NCBI GenBank assembly: GCA_964386865.1
Contig: CAYLUN010000007.1
Coordinates: 62,001-126,000, forward strand
Source of the DNA: CAYLUN01 sp964386865
GTDB taxonomy: Bacteria > Verrucomicrobiota > Kiritimatiellia > RFP12 > UBA1067
Direction: 5' to 3'
Length of the DNA: 64,000 nucleotides
In this document: piece after piece, positions 41,579 through 50,900 of the stretch
How the letters are laid out: each line of letters opens with the position of its first letter
Position numbering within the stretch: position 1 is the first letter of the stretch
Made by a program: the position numbers and the translations under genes
Notes under the pieces: generated by a model
Seen by the model: the letters and a program-made list of their open reading frames with translations, nothing else
The model's database searches: none
Told to the model about the DNA's origin: nothing

Positions 41579-43987
41579 ATGAGCGGCGCCCCGATCGCCA
41601 CACCGGATCCCGCCTCTGCCCAGTGGGTCGATGAGCTGGTCAAGCGCGTCGGCTCCACGCCCGACAAGGTGGTTCCGATTCTGCAGGGGATTCAGGAGCG
41701 TTTCCGCTACCTTCCCGAGGCGCTGCTGCAGCACGTCTGCCAGACCACCGAGATCTCTCCGGCCGACCTGACCGGCGTCGCGACCTTTTACTCCCAGTTC
41801 CGCCATAAACCGGCGGGGCTGCACTCGGTCAAGGTCTGCGTCGGGACCGCCTGCCACGTCAAAGGCGCCGGCGCGGTCTACGACGCCCTGGCCCGTCACC
41901 TGGCGTGCAAAGAGGGCGAGGACACCGACCCTCAGGGCGTGTTCACCATCGAGAAGGTGGCGTGCCTGGGCTGCTGCACGCTGGCGCCGGTGGTTCAGAT
42001 CGACTCGATCATTTACGGACACGTCACGCCGGCGACGGCGCCTGACATGCTGAAGAAGTTCCTCGAGCAGCACAAAGACAAGGCTTCCGCCCCGGACCAC
42101 TCGCAGAGCGGCGCTCAGGACTCCGGAGAGATCCGCATCGGCCTGGGTTCCTGCTGCGTGGCGGGCGGCAGCGCAGGCGTCTTCCAGACCGCGCTGGACA
42201 CGGTTAAGGATCTTGGCATTCCGGCCCGGGTCAAGCAGGTCGGATGCGCGGGCATGTGCCACCGCACGCCGCTGATGGAGATCGTGCACACCCAGGCGGG
42301 CACGTCGTCCTTTTATGCGAACGTCAAGCCCGCTGACGTCGCGCGGATCATCCGGCGCTCGTTCAAGCCGCCGTCGCTGGAAGGGCGGCTGAAAGCGTGG
42401 CTCCAGAACCACGTCGGCGAGCTGTTCGCGCCGCAGGCTGAACAGCCGTCGCGGCCCCAGCTCGACCTGGACTTGCGTGACAAGCCCGTGGCCGATTTCC
42501 TGGGCAAGCAGGTCCGCATCGCCACCGAGCACTACGGCCAGCTCAACCCCGTTGACCTCGAGGAGTATCTCCGGCACGGCGGCTTTGAGGCGTTCAAGGC
42601 GTGCCTGGCTTCCTCTTCGCCGCAGGAGGTCATCGCGCGCGTCCTCGCGGCCGGCCTGCGCGGCCGCGGCGGAGCGGGGTTCCCCACCGGCCTGAAGTGG
42701 CAGCGGGTCCGGGAGAGCAACGGCGCCAAGGTGTACATCATCTGCAACGGCGACGAGGGCGACCCGGGCGCCTTCATGGATCGCATGCTGCTGGAGTCCT
42801 TCCCGTACCGGGTCATCGAGGGCATGCTCATCGCCGCCTTTGCGGTGGGGGCGGGCGAGGGGCTCTTCTACATCCGCGCGGAGTATCCGCTGGCCCTGGT
42901 CCGGGTTCGCGCGGCGCTCGCGAAGTGCCGCGCGCGCGGCCTGCTGGGGCCGAACATCCTGGGCTCGGCCTTCTCCATCGACTTCGACATCAAGGAGGGG
43001 GCTGGCGCCTTTGTCTGCGGCGAGGAGACCGCCCTGATCCGCTCGATCGAGGGCGCCCGGGGCATGCCGCGCCTGCGGCCGCCCTATCCGGCGCAGCGGG
43101 GCCTCTGGGGCCTGCCCACGCTGATCAACAACTGCGAGACCTTTGCCTCCGTGCCTTGGATCCTGAGCAATGGCCCGGAGCGCTTCCGCGCCATCGGCAC
43201 GGCCCGGAGCGCCGGAACCAAGGTCTTCTCGCTGACCGGCAAGATCCGCCACGGCGGCCTGATCGAGGTGCCCATGGGGGTGACCCTGCGCGAGATCGTC
43301 GAGCAGATCGGCGGCGGCATCGCCGGAGAGCGGGCGTTCAAGGCCGTGCAGATCGGCGGGCCCTCCGGTGGCTGCATCCCCGCCGAGCACGCCGACCTGC
43401 CCGTGGACTTCGAGGCGCTGACGGGCGCGGGGGCCATGATGGGCTCCGGCGGCCTGGTGGTGCTCGACGAGCGCGACTGCATGGTGGACATCGCGCGCTA
43501 CTTCCTGACCTTTACGCAGAGCCAGTCCTGCGGCCGCTGCACCTTCTGCCGGGTCGGCACGCGGCGCATGCTGGATATACTGGACCGCATCTGCGTGGGC
43601 AAGGGCGCCGCAGGCGACATCGAGCGGCTCGAAGAGCTGGCGCATAGCGTGGCAGGCGCCAGCCTGTGCGGGCTGGGCCGGACCGCACCGAACCCCGTCC
43701 TGTCCACGCTCCGCTACTTCAGGGGCGAGTACGAGGCGCACCTGCACGGGAGCTGCCCGGCGGGAAAGTGCCACGCCCTGATCGCGTACACCATCACCGA
43801 CGCCTGCATCGGCTGCACCCTCTGCGCGCAGACCTGCCCTGTCGCGGCCATCCCCTTCACGCCGCACGAGCGGCACGCCATCGACGACGCGGCCTGCGTG
43901 CGCTGCGACATGTGCCGCGGCGGCTGCCCCACGGGCGCCATCAAGATCGTCACCGGGAGCGAAAGGGGGCGGCTGTGCCCACACTGA
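41579..43987 (+). CDS. NuoE-NuoF fusion (HydC-HydB-like) NADH-binding flavoprotein subunit
   Basis: 802 residues, cytoplasmic. Residues 15-165 are a NuoE/HydC thioredoxin-like [2Fe-2S] domain (Cys87, Cys92, Cys129, Cys133). Residues 185-265 are a second thioredoxin-like [2Fe-2S] domain (Cys192 or Cys193, Cys223, Cys227), as at the N-terminus of HydB. Residues 300-700 are NuoF: FMN loop GRGGAGFPTGLKW (362-374), NADH site CNGDEGDPGAF (389-399), and [4Fe-4S] Cys651, Cys654, Cys657 and Cys697. Residues 735-790 are a ferredoxin with two CxxCxxCxxxC motifs (from Cys743 and Cys773). This is the electron-input core of bifurcating HydABC/BfuABC-type complexes, here fused. Start chosen at ATG 41579 with GGAGG eight bases upstream. 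It overlaps the next gene by 13 bases. Confidence 0.9.
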   Translation: MSGAPIATPDPASAQWVDELVKRVGSTPDKVVPILQGIQERFRYLPEALLQHVCQTTEISPADLTGVATFYSQFRHKPAGLHSVKVCVGTACHVKGAGAVYDALARHLACKEGEDTDPQGVFTIEKVACLGCCTLAPVVQIDSIIYGHVTPATAPDMLKKFLEQHKDKASAPDHSQSGAQDSGEIRIGLGSCCVAGGSAGVFQTALDTVKDLGIPARVKQVGCAGMCHRTPLMEIVHTQAGTSSFYANVKPADVARIIRRSFKPPSLEGRLKAWLQNHVGELFAPQAEQPSRPQLDLDLRDKPVADFLGKQVRIATEHYGQLNPVDLEEYLRHGGFEAFKACLASSSPQEVIARVLAAGLRGRGGAGFPTGLKWQRVRESNGAKVYIICNGDEGDPGAFMDRMLLESFPYRVIEGMLIAAFAVGAGEGLFYIRAEYPLALVRVRAALAKCRARGLLGPNILGSAFSIDFDIKEGAGAFVCGEETALIRSIEGARGMPRLRPPYPAQRGLWGLPTLINNCETFASVPWILSNGPERFRAIGTARSAGTKVFSLTGKIRHGGLIEVPMGVTLREIVEQIGGGIAGERAFKAVQIGGPSGGCIPAEHADLPVDFEALTGAGAMMGSGGLVVLDERDCMVDIARYFLTFTQSQSCGRCTFCRVGTRRMLDILDRICVGKGAAGDIERLEELAHSVAGASLCGLGRTAPNPVLSTLRYFRGEYEAHLHGSCPAGKCHALIAYTITDACIGCTLCAQTCPVAAIPFTPHERHAIDDAACVRCDMCRGGCPTGAIKIVTGSERGRLCPH

Positions 43988-45558
43988 CCATCGACAGCGC
44001 GGTCGTCGCCTTTGAGCCGGGCGAGACCATCCTGCAGGCCGCGGCGCGGGCCGGCGTCGCGATCCCGACGCTGTGCAGCTTCGAGGGGATCGATCCGCCC
44101 ACCTCCTGCTACGTGTGCGTGGTCAAGATCCAGGGCAAGGGCGCTCTGGCGCCCGCTTGCGCAACCCTGGCCGAAGCGGGCATGGTCGTGGAGAGCGGCT
44201 CCGACGAGGTGCGCCGCTACCGCCGGAGGGCGCTCGAGCTGCTGATGAGCGAGCACGCGGGCGACTGCGAAGGCCCGTGCCGGCGCATCTGTCCGGCGGA
44301 CCTGGACATTCCGCTCATGGCCCGGCACATCGCGGCCGGCGATCTGGGCGCCGCGGCTCGCACCGTCCGCGAGCGACTCGCCCTGCCCGGCGTCTTGGGC
44401 TGCGTCTGTCCCGCGCCCTGTCAGAAAGGGTGCGTCCGCGCGCCGCTCGACGGCGCGGTCTCGATCCGCGACCTCCACAAGGGCGTGGCGGAAGCGGCGC
44501 TGGCCGCCGCTGCAGCGGCGGCGCCACACGCGGCCCCTGCTTCGGGAACGCGAGTCACAGTCATCGGCGCCGGTCCGGCCGGGCTCTCCTGCGCATATTA
44601 TCTCTCGCTGCTGGGCCATGCCTGCACGCTTGTGGACGAGCGCGAGGAGCCGGGCGGCATGCTGCGCTACGGTGTTGACCGCAAGGTGCTGCCGCTGTCG
44701 GTTCTGGATCAGGAGGTCGCCGTGATCCGCTCCTTGGGCGTGGCGTTTCGGATGGGGTGCAGGATCGGCGACCAGCACGCCCTCGACGAGCTGCGCCAGC
44801 GGTCCGACGCGGTGGTCTTCGCCACCGGGGCGCAGGCGCCTGACCGGCCCTGGCCCTTCGCGCTCCAGGCGTCAGCCAAGGGGATTGCGGTCGACGGCCA
44901 CACCTTTGCGACGGGCAGCAGCGGCGTCTTTGCCTGCGGCGGCGCGATCGCGGTCTGCCGCATGGCGGTGCGGGCCGTGGGGCAGGGGCGGCTGGCCGCC
45001 GAGTCGGCGCACCGCTTCCTGACCCGCAGCGCCGTCGGCGCGGCCCACTCCCATCGCTTCGACTCCCACTTGGGCAAGCTGGACGCCGAGGCGCTCCAGC
45101 AGTTCGCCTCCACCGACCTCGCCTCCCTTCCTGCTGGCGCGGGCAAGGCCGCCTCATTTCCCGCCGACCTCGTCGCGGCCGCTGGCCGCTGCCTGCAGTG
45201 CGACTGCGGCAAGAAGCTCGACTGCGCCCTGCGCGCCTATGCGCACGAGTACGAAATCAACCGCGACCAGTACAAGACCGGCGCGCGCAAGCCCGTGAGG
45301 CGGACGCGCTACGCCAGCGGGTTGGTGCACGAGCCCGGCAAGTGCATCGACTGCGGCCGGTGCGTCGGCATCACCGCCGCGGAGCACATCCGGCCGGGAC
45401 TGACCTTCGGCAACCGCGGCTTCGACGTCACGGTGAAAGCCCCCTTCGGCGCGGAGCTGGACGCCGCCATGGGCAGCGCGCTTGAGCGCTGCGTCGCCGC
45501 CTGTCCCGTGGGCGCGCTGTGGAACATGAGCGGAGCGAATGGGGCAGATGGGCCGTAG
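43975..45558 (+). CDS. NuoG-type ferredoxin / short GltD-like FAD oxidoreductase fusion
   Basis: 527 residues from GTG 43975, overlapping the NuoEF fusion. Residues 1-75 are a plant-type [2Fe-2S] domain (Cys34, Cys45, Cys48, Cys62). Residues 95-155 match the GltD/NfnL [4Fe-4S] domain (Cys98, Cys102, Cys106; Cys145, Cys149, Cys153). Residues 192-350 are an FAD domain (GAGPAGL at 198-204, closing with GVFACGGA). The second Rossmann domain that normally binds NADPH, with its GGGxxA motif, is missing: only about 30 residues lie between ATGAQAP and TFATGSSG. A NuoG/HndD-like tail follows (Cys457, Cys460, Cys463; Cys506, Cys510) without an H-cluster domain. It probably partners the NuoEF fusion in electron transfer or bifurcation. 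Confidence 0.85.
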   Translation: MPTLTIDSAVVAFEPGETILQAAARAGVAIPTLCSFEGIDPPTSCYVCVVKIQGKGALAPACATLAEAGMVVESGSDEVRRYRRRALELLMSEHAGDCEGPCRRICPADLDIPLMARHIAAGDLGAAARTVRERLALPGVLGCVCPAPCQKGCVRAPLDGAVSIRDLHKGVAEAALAAAAAAAPHAAPASGTRVTVIGAGPAGLSCAYYLSLLGHACTLVDEREEPGGMLRYGVDRKVLPLSVLDQEVAVIRSLGVAFRMGCRIGDQHALDELRQRSDAVVFATGAQAPDRPWPFALQASAKGIAVDGHTFATGSSGVFACGGAIAVCRMAVRAVGQGRLAAESAHRFLTRSAVGAAHSHRFDSHLGKLDAEALQQFASTDLASLPAGAGKAASFPADLVAAAGRCLQCDCGKKLDCALRAYAHEYEINRDQYKTGARKPVRRTRYASGLVHEPGKCIDCGRCVGITAAEHIRPGLTFGNRGFDVTVKAPFGAELDAAMGSALERCVAACPVGALWNMSGANGADGP

Positions 45559-45564
45559 GCGATA

Positions 45565-45623
45565 CAGGGGACGTATAAGGACGTGTCGTCTTGGACTCAG
45601 TCGCACAGGTCTTTGTCCCCCTG
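45565..45623. terminator. Imperfect inverted repeat between converging genes
   Basis: CAGGGGAC (45565-45572) and GTCCCCCTG (45615-45623) pair with one bulged C across a loop of about 42 bases. The repeat sits exactly in the gap between the plus-strand GltD-like gene and the minus-strand HzsA-like gene. Position suggests a shared transcription-end structure; the long loop and lack of T-tracts make this weak. Confidence 0.3.
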
Positions 45624-45624
45624 C

Positions 45625-47700
45625 TCACATCAGCGGAATCGGGACGATCTCTCCGGCGGCCTGGCGCTCGATCGCCGCATCGTGGCCGAAGAACAGCATG
45701 TTGGAATCCATCCACACAATCAGCCGGCGCCACTCGCCGTCGCTCAGCGTCACGTCATGGTGGCCCGCTTTCAGCAGGCGGTAGAGCTTGGAGGCCCGCG
45801 CGCCAAACTGGCCGGGCACGGTGTACGGCTCGGTCCAGTAGTAGTTGTCATAGACGTGCACGTAAGGCCGTAGCGCGTTGAAGGACGTATAGAAATGGTT
45901 CTTCTCCTTCTTCCAATCTCCAGCGCACAAGTCCGGCGCCTTTTTGCCCTGCGCACGCGACTGGACGTGGCACTGGACGCATTTGGCTTCCAAGAGCGGC
46001 TGAATCAGACGCGGGTAGCTGAAGGGATTGGCTCCTTCCGGCTCCGGCGCAATGGCCGACGGCTGGCGCTTCATGGCCAGCGGCTGTCCCGCTGGCAGCG
46101 GGGCGCCGACGCGCTGGTCGTGACAGCCGTTGCACATCAGCTGTTCGCCTGGCGCGGTGTATGTCACGCTGCGCATGCCCTGCAGCGCCGTCCCGTCCGC
46201 CGTCAGCGACTGAAAGAGGATCGGCACGTTGACCGGCACCGTAAAATAGGCGCTGCCGTCGCTCTCCACCGGCACCGTTCCCAAACAGGCCTTCGCGCCC
46301 TTCTGGTGGCCCGCGCCGATGCGCGGGCGCGATTCGAGCGGCTCGGTTTTCGGCAGCACCTGCCAGATGCGCAGCTGCGTGATCGGCTCGCCCTGCGGCA
46401 GCGGGCGCCGGCTGTTGTAGACGTTGCGGACGCCGACCACGGCGGTCTTGGGCAGCCGGTCTTTCGGCAGGGCGCTCTGCGGCTTCCCCTGCGCGTCGGG
46501 CGGCAGCCCGACCAGCGTCCCGTGTGGCACGACAGACGGCTTTGGCCGTGCCATCAGCGGCTGCGGGCTCAGGCACGAAATGCGCGGGTTGCGGTAAAGC
46601 ACGTCGCGGTTGCCAAAAACATCCAGCAGCACGATGGCGTAGTTGCGCGCAGCGAGATCGACCGGCTTCCCGTACTGGTCTGAGGCGTCGCCATCGTAGA
46701 CACACACGTAGTACTTGTCGGAGAGCGGGTACGGCGACGCGTACTTGGCCGTGCGCTGCCCCAGGCCGATTTCCGCCTCCACGAAGAGCTGATCGGGCGT
46801 CACGCGCTTCACCTGCGCCATCTGGTCGTCGTCCGGAATGCGCGGGTCATAAACAACGATCGAGCCGCGCGACTCGGTGTGATGTCCGATGGCCAAGGCG
46901 GAGTAGAGGTGCGACCCTGGAATCGCGCGCAGATCCATGACGGCGTTCGGGTAGTTGTGGATCGAGGCGTGCGTGTTGCCGCCAATCGCCCGGGCATCAC
47001 GGCCATCCGGGTAGACGATCCACGGGTGGTGCGCCTGCAAGGCCCCGCGGTCCACATAATCCCAGCGCGTGTAAATCACCATCCCGGCGTGATCCACGCT
47101 GGGCATCCACTCATTGGTCTCATGCGGGCTGAGACGCGTCATGTCGCTGCCGTCTGCCAGCATGGAAAAGAGCGTAAAGCTGGGCTTCGGCACCGGGTGG
47201 CAGCGTCCGAAGCCGCCGCGCCGTTCCGAAGCGAACAGGATCCGTCCGCTGGGCAGCCAGCACGGGAAGAGGTCGTTCACCGGGCCTCGGGTCAGCTGCG
47301 TCAGGCCCGACCCGTCCGCCTTCACGCGGTAGATGTGGAAGCAGCTCTTCTCCGTCCAGACGCGATCCGGGCGCTCGCCGTCGGTGTAGCAGAAGAGAAT
47401 CTCCTGCCCATCAAAGGAGACCTCTGGGGCGATAAATCCGCCGCGGTCTGAGAGGGCGCCGTTCAGCAAATCGCGGGCAACCGGCTGATCGCTGAAGGGG
47501 TTTTCGAGCACGAAGAGCCCGTTGCCGGCGAGCGCGCGGCCGCGCGACGCGTTGAAGCCGAAATATTGGTCAATGATGTGGTTCCCATACTGGTTCTCGT
47601 CGGTCAGCAGGGCCTCGCGCGTCACAAATACGAGGCGCGGGATCTTCTTGAGAAGCGACACGGTACTCCCGTTCAAACTCTTCCTGCCCGGCTTGAACAA
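45625..47700 (-). CDS. HzsA-like di-heme c-type cytochrome, N-terminus probably frameshifted
   Basis: About 691 residues in the main frame. It is a paralogue of the 24947-28153 protein without the LamG domain: NEWMPSVDHAG, IYTRWDYVDRGALQAHHPWI and PGQFGARASKLYRLLKAGHH correspond block by block. Two heme c motifs, CNGCH (Cys523) and CVQCH (Cys574), are intact. The main frame has no ATG near its 5' end (only TTG 47700 or a GTG) and no signal peptide, although heme c attachment requires export. A good signal peptide lies just upstream in another frame (47746 to about 47690). A one-base indel near 47660-47690 would join them. Function unknown; possibly an extracytoplasmic redox enzyme. Confidence 0.8.
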   Translation of the reverse strand: MFKPGRKSLNGSTVSLLKKIPRLVFVTREALLTDENQYGNHIIDQYFGFNASRGRALAGNGLFVLENPFSDQPVARDLLNGALSDRGGFIAPEVSFDGQEILFCYTDGERPDRVWTEKSCFHIYRVKADGSGLTQLTRGPVNDLFPCWLPSGRILFASERRGGFGRCHPVPKPSFTLFSMLADGSDMTRLSPHETNEWMPSVDHAGMVIYTRWDYVDRGALQAHHPWIVYPDGRDARAIGGNTHASIHNYPNAVMDLRAIPGSHLYSALAIGHHTESRGSIVVYDPRIPDDDQMAQVKRVTPDQLFVEAEIGLGQRTAKYASPYPLSDKYYVCVYDGDASDQYGKPVDLAARNYAIVLLDVFGNRDVLYRNPRISCLSPQPLMARPKPSVVPHGTLVGLPPDAQGKPQSALPKDRLPKTAVVGVRNVYNSRRPLPQGEPITQLRIWQVLPKTEPLESRPRIGAGHQKGAKACLGTVPVESDGSAYFTVPVNVPILFQSLTADGTALQGMRSVTYTAPGEQLMCNGCHDQRVGAPLPAGQPLAMKRQPSAIAPEPEGANPFSYPRLIQPLLEAKCVQCHVQSRAQGKKAPDLCAGDWKKEKNHFYTSFNALRPYVHVYDNYYWTEPYTVPGQFGARASKLYRLLKAGHHDVTLSDGEWRRLIVWMDSNMLFFGHDAAIERQAAGEIVPIPLM

Positions 47701-47746
47701 ACGAGACCGCGCACAGCACGACGCCGAGTGTTAGCTTCATTCCCAT
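47687..47746 (-). other. Out-of-frame signal peptide belonging to the HzsA-like gene
   Basis: Minus-strand ATG 47746 (or ATG 47740) begins GMKLTLGVVLCAVSFVQAGQ, an evident Sec signal peptide. This frame does not match the cytochrome frame and closes within some 40 further codons. Its position directly before the export-dependent cytochrome suggests it is the gene's real start, separated by a frameshift or sequencing indel. Confidence 0.6.
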
Positions 47747-47867
47747 GTTCGTCCCATATGTAGGCCCGCCTTAAAGGCCAGACTCTTCTCGGCAATAATA
47801 GGCTAGCGTCAGCTCGGCCTTCGAAGAGAGGTCGCCCACCCGCCGTTTCTGTCAGGCCATCGTGAAA

Positions 47868-47910
47868 CGAGAGGCGCCCCATCAGGCGACGAGCCGGGGG
47901 GCGCCTCTCG
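47868..47910 (-). terminator. Strong terminator-type hairpin after the giant PATR gene
   Basis: A perfect 13-bp stem, CGAGAGGCGCCCC (47868-47880) with GGGGCGCCTCTCG (47898-47910), has a 17-base loop. On the minus strand it lies 24 bases past the stop of the PATR gene and is followed by TTTC. The remaining gap to the HzsA-like gene start (47747-47867) shows no gene and should contain that gene's promoter. Confidence 0.65.
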
Positions 47911-47934
47911 GTGTGGCCGTGCGTTCCCGGAGGG

Positions 47935-50900
47935 TTAGCGGATCTTGATTAGCAAGCCGTCAAAGAAGGCCAACCTGACCGATCCGTCGGCCTGATAGAA
48001 GAGCTTCCACCGGCTGTCCGTCAGGTTGGTGGACGCGAACGTGCCGGTGCGCGTGCCGGTGCAGGTCAGGATCGTGTACTGCTTGTGCCGGTCGAGACCG
48101 CTCTCATCGACGATCTGCAGGGCGAAGGTGGATAGGTTGATGTTGCCTTGCACAGCCAGCACATCGCAGGCGCCGTCTGCGGCCACATCGGCGACGTAGT
48201 AGGCCTGGAGCGAACCGCCGGCGCGGAGGCTCATCCCGTAGGTCTGCGTGCCGATGAGGTATTCGCCGGCAGGGGAGAGCACGGTGCGGAGCGTGCCGTT
48301 GGTGATGCCGCCGGTGAGCGAACCCGACGTGTTGACCAGATTGGTCAGCGTCAGGCCGTTCAGGTCCAGCGTGCCGCCGGAGAAGGCGAGCGTCGAGCCG
48401 GCGGGAAGCGCCAGCGCGGTGTTCAGCTTCAGCGTGCCGGCGGCCAGGGTCGTCGCGCCGCCGTAGGTGTTGGTGCCCGTCAGTGTCAGCGTGCCGCTGC
48501 CGAGCTTGGTCAGGCCGCCGCTGACGTTGGGGGCGAGCGTGACGCCCGTGACGGCGGTCTGCAGGTTGGTGCCGCCGCCGGAGAGGGTGACGGTCGGCAG
48601 GGTGGTGTAGCCGTAGCCCGGCGAGGTCATCGTGACGCCGCTCACGGTGCCGTTGGCGGAGTCGAAGTTCACGATCGCCGTAGCGCCCGTGCCGCCGCCG
48701 CCGCTGATGGTCACGAAGGGAGGCCCGATATAACCGCCGCGCGGCACGATGGTGATGCTGGCCACGCCGTAGCCACCGGGCGCGAGCAGGTTAGCGTTCG
48801 CCGTCACGTTCAGGTTGGTCGTGTCGAGCGTCGCGCCGCCGGCGTAGACGTAGACGGCGTCGAGCGCGCTTACGCCCGTGCCGAACAGGCTGCCGGCCGC
48901 GCGGGCGCGCCAGGTGCCGCCGTCGAAGTTGAGGTTCGCAATCGAGCCGACGCCGCGGGTGCCCTTGGCGAACTGGTTGGCGGTGAGCAGGCCGCCGTTC
49001 AAGTTGACGACCGCGAACATGTTGGTGCGGTGCGCCAGGGTGAGGTTGCCCGCGACCGTCGCGTCGCCCGCGCCGTCCACCGTGAACTCGGCAAAGCCGC
49101 GCCAGGCGCTATTTTCCGAATCCTCGCCGACGTTCATGCCGATGAAGGAGTCGAACTTGCCGCCCGTGACGTAGACCACGCCCGTGCCGCCGCGGCTGAT
49201 GCCGAGCTGGCCGTTGTACTTGTTGGCCTGGCGGAAAAAGCCGCCGGACTGGTGCAGGATGCCGACGCCCGTGAGGCCGACGCCGACCTGGAAGAAGCCG
49301 TTGTTCGTCATCGTGCCGCTGCTCAGCTCGTAGTAGCCGTAGCCGCTCTGGCCGATGCGCGAGTCGGTGCTCTGGCCGCCCCAGTTGTGGAAGGTGGTGT
49401 TGTCGCGCTGGTAGACAGCTCCGTGGCCGCCGTTGTTCGCGCCGACGACGAACCGGTTCGTGATCATGGCGTTATCTTGCAGGACGAACACGCCGCGGCC
49501 GGAGTTGCCAATGGTCATTGTGGGCGTCGTGGTGTTGACGATCGGCAGGATGGTGCCCCACGCGGCGTTGCCGCCGAGGGTCATGCGGCCGAACTCGACC
49601 GAGCTGTTGCCGATAATCGTGTTCGTGGCGTAAACGTGCGTGGCCAGGGCGTTGCTGACGAGGAAGTTCGCGTTGCTGATTGTCACGTTGCCGACGCGGT
49701 GGTTGCCGGCGCCGTTCATGACCACGTCGCCTTGGTTGAGGTTCATCGGCCCGTTGAAGGAGGTCGTGCCCGAGAGGGTCAGGGTGTTGTTGCCGTTCTT
49801 CGTCAGGGTCATGGGCTGCGTGAGGTTGCCCGGGAAGTCAACCGAGGCCGGCGTGGTGTCGAGGACGAGGATCGAGGTGTTTGTCACGAAAAGCGCGTTA
49901 TCGTGCAGGTCTTTGATCTGCGCGTCCGTCCAGCCCGCCACACCGTCACTGGAGTGCAGCGACAGCGCTGCGCCACCGGCGACCGTCAGCTTGCCCGGGG
50001 TGTTGTAGCCGGGCAGCGAGCCCGGATACTTGGCGAACAGCACGCCGTTGCTGATGATCGTGCCGGCGCTGTAGGTGTTGTTATCGTTCATCAGCCACAG
50101 GATCGTGCCGCCGTTTCCGGCCCTGACAAGCGGGCCTGATCCGCCGATGCTCCCGGTGACGGTCCAGCTGCAGGGGGATTGACCACCGTTGAAGAACGCC
50201 CGTCCGTTCATCGTCACGGGGCCAGCCCAGACGTTGATGTTGGTGTTGTTGTTGTTGGCGTCGCACGAGCCGCGGAAGAACGAGCCCTCGTTCAGAATGA
50301 GCGAGTAGGTGGGCACGAACGGATTGAGCTTGTACAGCTCGAAGATGGCGCTGTTGTTCACCGTGACGGTGTTCGCGTCAGAGCCGTTAAAGATGCTTGT
50401 GGTCTCGAAGCGGAACAGCCCTTGGTTGACGACGAAGTGGCCCGCGCCGGGATTGACCGTGGTGGCGATGATCGCGATTTCGTTCGCGCCGGTCTTGAAG
50501 AGCGTGTTGTCGTTCAGATTCAGGACGGGCGTGTTACTGCGCAGGTCCCAGCGCTTGCTGCCACCGAACGTCGTGTTGCCGGCCAGGGAGACCCGGTTGA
50601 TGGCGTTCGCCTGCTGTTGCCCGCCGTTACAAACGATCGCACCCGCGCCGTCCACGCCGTGTCCGCTGACGACGAACTGCTTGGGCCCCATGTTGAGTAC
50701 GTCCGCCGCGCGCGTGCCGCCGACCGCCGAATCGCAGGCCAGGTCGAGGGTTGCCCCGGCAGCGATTGTGACCGTTCCTGCCGTGGCAAGCCCGAACGCG
50801 TTATTCTGGTCGGGGCGCAGGACGCCCGCGTTCACGTAGGTCGGCCCCGTGTAGGTGTTCGCGCCGAGCAGATGGAGCACGTTGGTGCCGCTCATGGAGA

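Noticed and set aside
40289..43984. 1231-codon minus-strand open frame
   Set aside because: It is antisense to the lyase and the NuoEF fusion, and it spans two unrelated genes and the promoter between them. A codon-bias artefact.
41579..45558. Respiratory complex I or a complete [FeFe] hydrogenase
   Set aside because: No membrane Nuo subunits and no H-cluster motifs are present; only the NADH/flavin input part and a GltD-like partner can be seen.
48148..50139. 663-codon plus-strand open frame
   Set aside because: Antisense shadow of the C-terminal part of the giant PATR gene.
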